NCBI GenBank assembly: GCA_016931955.1
Contig: JAFGDV010000031.1
Location: forward strand, 1-48,812
From: Candidatus Altarchaeota archaeon
GTDB taxonomy: Archaea; Altiarchaeota; Altiarchaeia; IMC4; QMZM01
Direction: 5' to 3'
Length of the DNA stretch: 48,812 nt
Made by a program: the position numbers and the translations under genes. Within the stretch, counting starts at the first letter, position 1; every line of letters begins with the position of its first letter. The notes under the pieces were generated by a model, which saw nothing but the letters and a program-made list of their open reading frames with translations, had not been told where the DNA came from and made no database searches. Shown in pieces: positions 39,338 to 46,097 of this stretch.

Positions 39338-40297
39338 ATGGAAGACAACAGAAGGCTTTGGGTGTGCATAGCATTGCTGGCAGTCCTTAACGTATCCACC
39401 CTCGTCTATCTCCTTCAGTCGCATAGTGCAACAAACAGCGTGCTGGATTCCATCAAGGCTAACATATCCTCACAGGATGACGCCTTTAAATCCTACCGGA
39501 GTCAGCAGAGCGCCGAGATGGACTCACTTGAAGCCAGCATAAGTAATGCCTCCAAGTCCTTAGACGCCAGGGTTTCTGCCTTGGATAGTAGATTTAATCT
39601 CTTCGTGAACGACTTGGATTCTCGAGTGGAGGGTCTTTCTTCGAGGGTTGATTCCTTGGGTGAGGAATCTGAGGAAAAATACGAGTCCTTGACGGGTAAG
39701 ATATCTGGGTTGGAGGATTTGACGAAGGGCGTCGACGTCGAGCAGTTGAAGTATTCCGTCGTCATCGTTATGGTAAACAACGACGTCGTCGCAAGCGGCA
39801 CGATCGTTGACCCTGACGGCTTCGTCGTCACAAACAAGCATGTTGTGGAGGCCATCGGCAGCGAAGACATTATCCGCGTTGAACTCTACAATGGCCGAAA
39901 GTATAGGGCCTCTGTTGTGGCTGAGAGCTCTACGAAGATTGATCTAGCGCTTCTCCGAATCCAGGGCAGCGACCTTGGTCTCTCCTTCCTCGAATTCGAA
40001 GACGTCAGCAACATCAAGACAGGCGATAAGGTCTACGCTATAGGTAACCCATTGGGGCAGGACTTGACGAAGTTCACTGTAACCAATGGCATCATCAGCG
40101 GCTTCCGGGAGGAGAAGAGCGTCTACTATATTCAAACTGATGCAGCCCTTAATCCTGGGAACTCCGGCGGACCCCTAATCAACAACAACGGCAAAGTTGT
40201 AGGCATAGTCAACATGGGCTACATCTATGCTGAAGGATTGAGCTTCGCTATCAGATCAGACATCGTACAACAATTCCTACTAGAAGAAATGCACTAG
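39338..40297 (+). CDS. membrane-anchored HtrA/DegP-like serine protease without PDZ domain
   Basis: This trypsin-fold protease probably acts outside the membrane. One N-terminal membrane segment (about residues 8-26) is followed by a helical, coiled-coil-like region with several heptads (30-130) and then the protease domain. The catalytic triad is visible: H168 in VTNKHVVEA, D202 in TKIDLALLRI and S276 in LNPGNSGGPLINN. At 319 residues it ends right after the protease domain, so the usual HtrA PDZ domain is missing; the coiled coil may provide oligomerisation or regulation instead. It is the last gene of the nadM unit. Confidence 0.9.
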   Translation: MEDNRRLWVCIALLAVLNVSTLVYLLQSHSATNSVLDSIKANISSQDDAFKSYRSQQSAEMDSLEASISNASKSLDARVSALDSRFNLFVNDLDSRVEGLSSRVDSLGEESEEKYESLTGKISGLEDLTKGVDVEQLKYSVVIVMVNNDVVASGTIVDPDGFVVTNKHVVEAIGSEDIIRVELYNGRKYRASVVAESSTKIDLALLRIQGSDLGLSFLEFEDVSNIKTGDKVYAIGNPLGQDLTKFTVTNGIISGFREEKSVYYIQTDAALNPGNSGGPLINNNGKVVGIVNMGYIYAEGLSFAIRSDIVQQFLLEEMH

Positions 40298-40303
40298 AAG
40301 TAT

Positions 40304-40860
40304 TCTCTGAGTCTTTTTTTAGGCCCCCAGGTAGACTATTTTTCTGCCAACCATTCTGGCTTCGGGTGTCATCTTGTGCGGTTGGCTGCGTCCGGGTCCC
40401 AAGATGTGTTCCACATCTATTTTACGCGCAGTTAATGCATCTGATATCAGGGAGCGGTGACAGCGCCAGGGAATGGCTTCGGCGCACATCAGAGCAAGTT
40501 TTTTCTTTTTCGCAAGCTCCGGCAGCGTATTCAAGCTTTCTTCGAATTCCTTTGACTGCATGTGGTCTGCGTAGCCGCGAAAAGACGCATTCGTCAAACC
40601 CACATTCACGGAGTCCTTCCTCGCCTTCCGCAACCCACCCAAACCGGCCATATGGAGGTAGTCTACGCCTTTTTCTTTCAGAGCCCTGGGTAATGTTTCC
40701 CTGTTGAACTGGGGATTGTGGCGCGACCACGGGATGCTGCGTACATCAATCACTTCGTCTATTCCGTATTCTTTAAGCAGGCCGATGAAATCTTCTAATG
40801 ACCTGGTCGAATGCCCTATGGTGAATAGTTTCATCTTATAAAAAGTCTCTGAGTCTTTTT
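40304..40860. repeat. 15-base perfect direct repeat flanking the DUF488 gene
   Basis: TCTCTGAGTCTTTTT occurs at 40304-40318, just after the protease gene, and again at 40846-40860, where it encodes the last residues of DUF763. The two copies bracket the DUF488 gene (40319-40834) almost exactly. This could be the scar of an insertion or duplication, or of a T-rich terminator copied with the gene. Confidence 0.7.
40319..40834 (-). CDS. DUF488 family protein
   Basis: This 171-residue protein has clear DUF488 signatures: MKLFTIGHSTRSLEDFIGLL, IDEVIDVRSIPWSRHNPQFN, YLHMAGLGGLRK, and the Cys-containing LALMCAEAIPWRCHRSLISDAL. The biochemical role of the family is not established; the conserved Cys and His suggest an enzyme or metal site. 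It lies one base after the DUF763 stop, probably co-transcribed with it, and is bracketed by a 15-base direct repeat. Confidence 0.88.
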   Translation of the reverse strand: MKLFTIGHSTRSLEDFIGLLKEYGIDEVIDVRSIPWSRHNPQFNRETLPRALKEKGVDYLHMAGLGGLRKARKDSVNVGLTNASFRGYADHMQSKEFEESLNTLPELAKKKKLALMCAEAIPWRCHRSLISDALTARKIDVEHILGPGRSQPHKMTPEARMVGRKIVYLGA

Positions 40861-41906
40861 ATTGCGTATAGTTTTTCTTTCTGGTCTATTCTGGCGGCGT
40901 CTACTGCCTCCTGCAGCGTATTTATCGTGTGGTCGTATGTTTTCCTGTCCACTGGGTAGGGGAAGCCGTCTTTTCCGCCGTGGGCGAAGCTGAACCTTGC
41001 CGGATCCTTCCAGCTTGGTTCGGCTCCGTAGACTATCTCGGATACGAGGGCTAATGCCCTCACCCTCTTGGGGCCTATGCCCTTCAACGCTATGAGTTCC
41101 TCGTAGTTTTGGGGCTGTATCTCGTACGCCTTCCGCAGGACTTCGAAGCCGCCTCTGCCGACGTCTACTTCCAGCACCGGGTGATGGGAGGGCATTATGA
41201 GGGTCTTCTGTTTGCCTTCCCTTAGGTACTGGAGCAGATGCCCTGGGTTATCATTAACTAAGTCGACGCTTGTCTTCCGGGCTTCCTCGCTCTTCCTTGA
41301 GGTCATGTCCAGTGTTTTTTTCTCCAGTCTATCAGAGCATATCCCGGAGTGGGGTTCCTCTACGAAGGATTCCACGTTGTCTGAAAGCCAGTGGTATCTT
41401 CTAGCATAATTCTCATTCATCCCCTGCTGTACTACCGCCCACTCGCCTTCCTCAGTCAGGAAGAAGCTGTGGTGGTACAGTTGGTAGGAGTCCTGGATGC
41501 ATGTATTGTCTACCTTCGCCGAAATCCTGCTCGCATACTTCAGCTCTTCTATCTCCTTTGTAGACAAAGGAAAGACTTCGGCGGCTTTTTCTATCTCTGC
41601 CGGGGTCTTACGAGAAGCAGCTCCTTTGCCGCCTGCTACAATGATCCCTGTTTCTGGGGTGATTGCCATCTTCAGGGCGCCGCAGGCTGTCGTCGTTGTC
41701 CCGGAAGAATGCCAGTCGAAGCCTATCACGCACGTGAAGGCCTGGAACCAATGGGGGTCAGCTATCCTCAGAAGAAATTCCTTTTGACCGTATTCTTGGA
41801 CGATTACTTCAGTGATCGCGGAGGAAAGCCTCACCATCCTGTTGAACAGCCATCTGGGAGCGCGTCCTCCATGCAGTGGCAGATCAGCTGTCCCGGTCTT
41901 CTTCAT
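40836..41906 (-). CDS. DUF763 family protein
   Basis: This 356-residue soluble protein belongs to the DUF763 family (COG1415), common in archaea and some thermophilic bacteria. Signatures are KKTGTADLPLHGGRAPRWLF at the N-terminus, FDWHSSGTTTTACGALKMA, HHSFFLTEEGEWAVVQQGMN and NPGHLLQYLREGKQ. A helix-hairpin-helix-like segment, ALKGIGPKRVRALALVSEI, is at about residues 275-293, suggesting DNA or RNA contact. Function is unknown. It overlaps the upstream HAD gene by 4 bases (ATGA). Confidence 0.88.
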   Translation of the reverse strand: MKKTGTADLPLHGGRAPRWLFNRMVRLSSAITEVIVQEYGQKEFLLRIADPHWFQAFTCVIGFDWHSSGTTTTACGALKMAITPETGIIVAGGKGAASRKTPAEIEKAAEVFPLSTKEIEELKYASRISAKVDNTCIQDSYQLYHHSFFLTEEGEWAVVQQGMNENYARRYHWLSDNVESFVEEPHSGICSDRLEKKTLDMTSRKSEEARKTSVDLVNDNPGHLLQYLREGKQKTLIMPSHHPVLEVDVGRGGFEVLRKAYEIQPQNYEELIALKGIGPKRVRALALVSEIVYGAEPSWKDPARFSFAHGGKDGFPYPVDRKTYDHTINTLQEAVDAARIDQKEKLYAIKRLRDFL

Positions 41907-42574
41907 CTTACAATGTCGAACAGTTCATTTATATCATCTATTTCATGGTCTGCGTTTGATTTTATTGATCTGCCATTGTAACCGTATCTTGCGAAGCAGG
42001 TCTTCATCCCGATCTTTTTAGCGCCTTCGATGTCCCTCTCCAGGTGGTCTCCTATGAAGAGGCATTCCTCCGCCTTCATATCCAGTTCCTCCAGTGCCTT
42101 CTTGAATGGCTCAAGGTTGGGTTTCTTCTTTCCAGTGTCGCTGGATGTTATCACCACGTCAAGTAGGTGGCCTATTTCTAGGGCGGAGATTCTCAACCAG
42201 GCCTGCATCTTCTCGGCGTCTGTCACTATGGCAAGCTTTATCCCCTTCTTGGCGAGTTCTGTTAGCGTCGAGACCACGTGGGGGTAGGGTTTCAGGTAGG
42301 ATATCTTGGTCTTACGGTAGGAGTTTATCCCCGCAGCCATGATGCGGTAGTCCTCTCTACCTAGAACCCTTCTGCTGAATTCCTGGAAGACCTCCTGGTA
42401 TTCTATTCCCTGATCAGAGTATATGTTGAATAATGTCTTTATGGCTTCCTCTTTTTTCATCTCTAAGCCAGAATCGATCATGGCGTCAACTGCATTCTCC
42501 ACGCACATCCGCTTCAACTTCATGAAGTCGATCAAGGTGTTGTCTAAGTCGAAGAGGACTGCTTTGATTGGCAT
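41903..42574 (-). CDS. HAD-superfamily hydrolase
   Basis: This is a 223-residue phosphatase-type HAD protein. Motif I is FDLDNTLIDF (residues 8-17, nucleophile Asp and acid/base Asp). Motif II is VTD in LAIVTDAEKMQ. Motif III is the Lys in TGKKKPNLEPF. Motif IV is FIGDHLERDIEGAK. A helical C1 cap lies between motifs I and II. It resembles the archaeal phosphoglycolate-phosphatase-like group, but the substrate is unknown. It is one base after the aIF6 stop and coupled to DUF763. Confidence 0.9.
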   Translation of the reverse strand: MPIKAVLFDLDNTLIDFMKLKRMCVENAVDAMIDSGLEMKKEEAIKTLFNIYSDQGIEYQEVFQEFSRRVLGREDYRIMAAGINSYRKTKISYLKPYPHVVSTLTELAKKGIKLAIVTDAEKMQAWLRISALEIGHLLDVVITSSDTGKKKPNLEPFKKALEELDMKAEECLFIGDHLERDIEGAKKIGMKTCFARYGYNGRSIKSNADHEIDDINELFDIVR

Positions 42575-42575
42575 T

Positions 42576-43235
42576 TTAGTCCATGAAACCCAGTGCTTCG
42601 TCTATTCTTCCGAGTTCTATTCCCGTTGTGCGTGAGCCTGTCACATATCCGTTAGAGTTCGCTATGAGCCCGGATTTCACGAACGGGAAGCCGAAGTTAA
42701 CTGAGCCGGTCAGGCCTTCTACCCTGAATATGCTCGCCAATTCCATCAGTTCGCTTCCGGCGTCCGGGTGAACCAGGAAGCCCTTGTTTGTTGCAACACA
42801 GCAGGCTCCGACTTCTTCATGGCCTGCTATTCCTCCCTGGACGACCTCGACCCCTAAGATATCCCTCACACCCTTTATGTCTGATATCATGGGGCTCACT
42901 AAGGCTGCTTTGTCGTTGCACGCTATGAGGTTCCCAAGGGCTGTGCTCTTGTCCTTGAGCCTGCCTATTGTAGTATCTACATCATTTTCCTTTAGCTTCT
43001 TCTCCAGGAGGGTGGCTTCTTCGTCGGAGATGAAATAGGGTAGGAGGAGACTATTTGAGTTCCCGGCACAGAATAAGCCTATGAGGTTTGTGCCGTAGAG
43101 TGTCGTCTTTATTACTGGAGTGTCTAAGGCCTCGATCTTCGGGAACTTTTTGGATAGTATGGCGTATCTGTCGGAGCACATCCCAAGGAGGCCTATGAAG
43201 TCCTCTCCCTGAACAGAAGTCTGCTGCACATGCAT
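42576..43235 (-). CDS. eif6: translation initiation factor aIF6
   Basis: This is the ribosome anti-association factor that binds the large subunit. It has the five-fold pseudosymmetric pentein fold. Blocks seen include IGLLGMCSDRYAILSKKFP, ALDTPVIKTTLYGTNLIGLFC, AGNSNSLLLPYFISDEE, LGNLIACNDKAALVSP, VQGGIAGHEEVGACCVATNK and HPDAGSELMELASIF. At 219 residues it is complete. It lies three bases after eL31, the classic archaeal eL31-aIF6 pairing. Confidence 0.95.
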   Translation of the reverse strand: MHVQQTSVQGEDFIGLLGMCSDRYAILSKKFPKIEALDTPVIKTTLYGTNLIGLFCAGNSNSLLLPYFISDEEATLLEKKLKENDVDTTIGRLKDKSTALGNLIACNDKAALVSPMISDIKGVRDILGVEVVQGGIAGHEEVGACCVATNKGFLVHPDAGSELMELASIFRVEGLTGSVNFGFPFVKSGLIANSNGYVTGSRTTGIELGRIDEALGFMD

Positions 43236-43238
43236 TTG

Positions 43239-43481
43239 CTACTCAACCAAGGATGCGATCACCTTATCCTCTTCTTTTATTATCTTGATCCTTATCCTGC
43301 GGGGTGGTTTTTTCACGCCCTTCACCCACAGGGCCTCGTTGATGGAGGGATCAACTCTGACATTGGACAGCTTCAGCTTCCCTGTCAGATACTCCTTGAT
43401 GGTTTTTGTCGCACTGCTGGCTCTCTTCGTCTTCGAGACCCTGAACGCCTCCCTTAGGGGTATGGTGTAGACTTCTTCCAT
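43239..43481 (-). CDS. rpl31e: 50S ribosomal protein eL31
   Basis: This 80-residue large-subunit protein matches eL31: EEVYTIPLREAFRVSKTKRA, a helix SATKTIKEYLTGKLKLSNV, then VRVDPSINEALWVKGVKKPP and RRIRIKIIKEEDKVI. It precedes aIF6 with a three-base gap, as in many archaea. The eL39 gene that often sits just upstream is absent; instead an unassigned gene ends one base before its start. Confidence 0.93.
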   Translation of the reverse strand: MEEVYTIPLREAFRVSKTKRASSATKTIKEYLTGKLKLSNVRVDPSINEALWVKGVKKPPRRIRIKIIKEEDKVIASLVE

Positions 43482-43482
43482 T

Positions 43483-43914
43483 TTATCTTATGTAGTTTCC
43501 AGTGTCTTCTTTCTCCTTGTTTTTGTCCTTCATCGCCACCTTAGGCATCGGTATGGGAGACGGCAGCTGTATCTCCCTCGCCAGTATTACTGTCTCAGTG
43601 ACGCAGTTGAATATTATGAAGTTGTGGATTTCCTCCGCCATATCCAGGGGCAGGTTTTTTTGGCCGCTTTTATCCCATTCTTTGACGGCCTTCTCCATTT
43701 TTTCCTCTGAGTCCTCGACGATCGTTTTCCCTGTGATTTTGACCTCGCCTATGTCTGGCTCGTATTTGCTCTTGAACGTGAATCCTATGGAGAGCCTGCC
43801 TTCAACCCGCTCTACGTCCGTTATGGTGCTGTTGTTGTTGACGGTTATGTAGCCTTGGGGTTCATTGAACTTGTTCGCCTCTATGCTATCGTACCTTACG
43901 CTGATTTTAATCAT
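43483..43914 (-). CDS. conserved archaeal hypothetical protein
   Basis: This is a 143-residue soluble protein. The pattern GFTFKSKYEPDIGEVKITGKT, a helix EEKMEKAVKEWDKSGQKNLP, then EEIHNFIIFNCVTETVILAREIQLPSPIPMP (about residues 94-124) resembles a widespread uncharacterised archaeal family with a possible SecB-like fold. I hold the fold suggestion with low confidence. It leads the eL31-aIF6-HAD-DUF763-DUF488 operon, with a one-base gap to eL31, so it is probably ribosome- or chaperone-associated. Confidence 0.72.
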   Translation of the reverse strand: MIKISVRYDSIEANKFNEPQGYITVNNNSTITDVERVEGRLSIGFTFKSKYEPDIGEVKITGKTIVEDSEEKMEKAVKEWDKSGQKNLPLDMAEEIHNFIIFNCVTETVILAREIQLPSPIPMPKVAMKDKNKEKEDTGNYIR

Positions 43915-43967
43915 GTTTTTACCCCAGACTCAATTATAATAGATAGATTTAGACTTAATAACTAAAG
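43915..43967. promoter_or_regulatory. divergent promoter, eL31 operon / ribL
   Basis: A 53-base AT-rich gap between divergent starts contains TATAATAGATAGATTTAGAC and TTAATAACTAAAG. It can serve as TATA region in both directions, with short leaders. Confidence 0.45.
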
Positions 43968-44402
43968 ATGACGACTGTGGTCGCAACCGGGGTCTTCACA
44001 ATACTCCATCCAGGGCATGTACTCTACCTGGAGGAGGCCAGGAAGCTTGGCGATAAACTTATCGTGATAGTGGCTAGAGACAGCATGGTTGAGAAGAAGA
44101 AAAACCAGCGGTTTGTCTCGGAGAAGCAGAGGCTCGCCGTCGTTAAAGCGCTGAAGACAGTCGACTCCGCTGTTCTTGGAGACGAGGAAGACATTTTCAA
44201 GCCCATAGAGGAGATCAAACCGGACATCATCGCCCTGGGAAAAGACCAGGACTTCGATGTAGAAGCCCTAGAGAAGGGGCTGCGGGATAGGGGCCTCAAA
44301 GCCAAGATTGTCAGGATCGAGAAATACTGGGATGAGGGCTTGCACAGCTCAAGGCACATAATAGCCAAGATCAAGGAACAGGAGAATGCATCTCAGGGTT
44401 AG
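43968..44402 (+). CDS. ribL: archaeal FAD synthase (RibL-like cytidylyltransferase family)
   Basis: This nucleotidyltransferase probably makes FAD from FMN and an NTP, as Methanocaldococcus RibL does. Seen are VVATGVFTILHPGHVLYLEEA (HxGH motif, about residues 4-24), VEKKKNQRFVSEKQRLAVVKAL, IKPDIIALGKDQDFD, and the late SSRHIIAKIK (the ISSS/TxR-like site). At 144 residues it has the normal length. The alternative is another glycerol-phosphate-cytidylyltransferase-like activity. It overlaps trm5 by 17 bases. Confidence 0.85.
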   Translation: MTTVVATGVFTILHPGHVLYLEEARKLGDKLIVIVARDSMVEKKKNQRFVSEKQRLAVVKALKTVDSAVLGDEEDIFKPIEEIKPDIIALGKDQDFDVEALEKGLRDRGLKAKIVRIEKYWDEGLHSSRHIIAKIKEQENASQG

Positions 44403-45384
44403 GAGGGAACAAGGTGAGGAAATCCGGAGAAAACTTATTGAGTTGGATTTTTTCGACTACAACAGGCGGATTCTGTCTGAGGGTGGCTTTTTGTTGATCC
44501 CTGTCACCGGAGTTGTTGAGTTAGAGGATTCTGAGTTAGTAGATGTTGTAGGTGAGAAGGTAGCTAGGAGGACCAGATCTCTGAGGGAATCCCTGGAGGG
44601 TAGACTAAACCCTGATGGACTAGGTCTGCTGCCCAGGGCCTTCGACGTTATAGGAGACATAGCAGTCCTGGAACTGCCTGATGAGTTACTGGATAAGAAG
44701 GATGTTGTTTGTGAGGCATTGCTTGAAACGTTCAAGAACATCAAAGTGGTTGCCGTAAAGAAGACCAGGGTTGGAACCGAGTTCCGTACCAGAAGCCTTG
44801 AGATCGCAGCCGGCGAAAACAGGTTGGAGACAATCCATAAGGAACATGGATGCCTTTATAGGTTGAACATTGAATCCGCCTATTTTTCTCCTCGCCTCGG
44901 CTCTGAGAGGCTGAGGGTCGCTTCCCAGGTAAAGGACGGTGAGCGTGTCCTTGTCATGTTCGCAGGAGTCGGGCCTTACCCGATCCTGATAGCTAAGAGA
45001 TCAAATCCTAGGGAAGTGGTTGCTGTAGAGTTGAATCCCAGCGCTTTTGATTATATGAGGGAAAACATCGCCTTGAATAACGTCGACGTCACCCCTATTT
45101 TAGGGGACGCTCGAAATGAAACACAGAAGCTGGGTAAATTCGACAGGATCGTTATGCCTTTACCTAAGGACGCAGGCAGTTTTCTGGATACGGCGCTGCC
45201 TGCGTTAAATAGGAATGGCGTGATACACTTCTACGACTTCTCCTCTGGGGAGCAGGAATCCTCTAGGGGGGTAGAGGAGATTTGCGGAAACCTTGGCTAC
45301 AGGATCAGGGTACTGGATGCCGTGAAATGCGGCTCATACTCTCCTGAACTCTACAGGGTCTGCATCGACTTCCGTGTTGTCTGA
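44386..45384 (+). CDS. trm5: tRNA (guanine(37)-N1)-methyltransferase Trm5
   Basis: This enzyme methylates G37 next to the anticodon, preventing frameshifting, in archaea and eukaryotes. The N-terminal D1/D2 domains include LPRAFDVIGDIAVLELPDEL. The AdoMet-binding Rossmann fold includes RVLVMFAGVGPYPILIAKRS, EVVAVELNPSAFDYMRENI and ILGDAR. The catalytic loop reads IVMPLPKDAGSF, where family members usually have N-x-P-K; here Met-Pro-Leu-Pro-Lys replaces it. At 332 residues it is the usual size. It starts inside the 3' end of ribL. Confidence 0.93.
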   Translation: MHLRVRREQGEEIRRKLIELDFFDYNRRILSEGGFLLIPVTGVVELEDSELVDVVGEKVARRTRSLRESLEGRLNPDGLGLLPRAFDVIGDIAVLELPDELLDKKDVVCEALLETFKNIKVVAVKKTRVGTEFRTRSLEIAAGENRLETIHKEHGCLYRLNIESAYFSPRLGSERLRVASQVKDGERVLVMFAGVGPYPILIAKRSNPREVVAVELNPSAFDYMRENIALNNVDVTPILGDARNETQKLGKFDRIVMPLPKDAGSFLDTALPALNRNGVIHFYDFSSGEQESSRGVEEICGNLGYRIRVLDAVKCGSYSPELYRVCIDFRVV

Positions 45385-45417
45385 CATTTATATATACATT
45401 GTTATAATAATATTATA
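45385..45417 (+). promoter_or_regulatory. promoter of the toxin-antitoxin-like pair
   Basis: The 33-base gap is almost pure AT, with TTTATATATACATTG about 20-30 bases before the ATG and TAATAATATTATA immediately before it. The transcript is likely leaderless. Confidence 0.45.
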
Positions 45418-45708
45418 ATGATCAAAAACCTCTCAGGGAGGAGAATAGTCTGGACAAAACACGCTGCCAAAGAGGTTCTGGAGGATAACTTCAATCCGGC
45501 TCTGATAGAAAAATGCTTGGATAGGATTGCTAAATTCCCAGAATTCAACGAAAACAAAAACAGGGGAGTCACCAAACTGGATGGCAGATATTGCACTCTC
45601 ATCTATGTCAAGATGAAGCTTGGTTTGAAGGTTGTAACTTGCTGGGAAAGCAGCCAAAACGAAATAAAGGAGTACAGAAGGGCTGTTAGAGGATACAAGA
45701 ATAAATGA
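45418..45708 (+). CDS. DUF4258-like protein, putative toxin of a TA pair
   Basis: This 96-residue basic protein has a DUF4258-like pattern: an early WTKHAAKEVLEDNF helix with the conserved His-Ala, a middle strand RYCTLIYVKM, and VVTCWESSQNEIKEYRR at the end. Small proteins of this group are thought to have a RelE/BrnT-like nuclease fold. The next gene begins after one base and encodes a zinc-finger plus AbrB-like protein, an MqsA-type antitoxin architecture. Toxicity is inferred from context only. Confidence 0.7.
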   Translation: MIKNLSGRRIVWTKHAAKEVLEDNFNPALIEKCLDRIAKFPEFNENKNRGVTKLDGRYCTLIYVKMKLGLKVVTCWESSQNEIKEYRRAVRGYKNK

Positions 45709-45709
45709 G

Positions 45710-46063
45710 ATGAAAAAAATGGAAAAACTAAAGTGTGTTTGCGGGGCGAAAGCAGAGAAACTAAAGACTGATTTGGAGTTATTCGATGGAACCATATTGT
45801 TGAAGGATGTGGACGCTTATTACTGCCCAGAATGTAAGGAAGAGATATTAACTACGGATCAGCTGTCTTCGGTCAGGGAGAAATTACGTGGAATTTTGCC
45901 AAATTTTGAAGCCTTCAGCCTCAGGAAGAAGGTAACCCAGCTTGGGAACTCCCTGTCGATCCCCCTCTCCAAAGAGATAACAGAATTCATGCATCTACAA
46001 AAAGGTGGGGAAGTAAAAATCACGGTCAAAAACAGACAACGGCTGATAATCGACGTCTGCTGA
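45710..46063 (+). CDS. YgiT-type zinc finger / AbrB-like protein, putative antitoxin
   Basis: This is a 117-residue two-domain protein. The N-terminal 55 residues form a YgiT/MqsA-type zinc ribbon, with cysteines in CVCGAKAEK and YYCPECKEEI. The C-terminal 50 residues form a SpoVT/AbrB-like swapped-hairpin DNA-binding domain (KKVTQLGNSLSIPLSKEITE then GGEVKITVKNRQRLIID). Such proteins bind their own promoter and neutralise the partner toxin. An in-frame ATG at 45719 is an alternative start. It is one base from the DUF4258-like gene. Confidence 0.75.
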   Translation: MKKMEKLKCVCGAKAEKLKTDLELFDGTILLKDVDAYYCPECKEEILTTDQLSSVREKLRGILPNFEAFSLRKKVTQLGNSLSIPLSKEITEFMHLQKGGEVKITVKNRQRLIIDVC

Positions 46064-46072
46064 TTGAGGATA

Positions 46073-46088
46073 AAGTCTGCGTAGACTT
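46073..46088. terminator. hairpin between convergent genes
   Basis: Perfect 6-base arms AAGTCT / AGACTT with loop GCGT lie between the antitoxin-like gene and the convergent ABCE1 gene. No long T-run follows, so it may act as a bidirectional stabiliser rather than a classic terminator. Its form is similar to single units of the hairpin clusters elsewhere in the window. Confidence 0.45.
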
Positions 46089-46097
46089 CCAGCTTCT

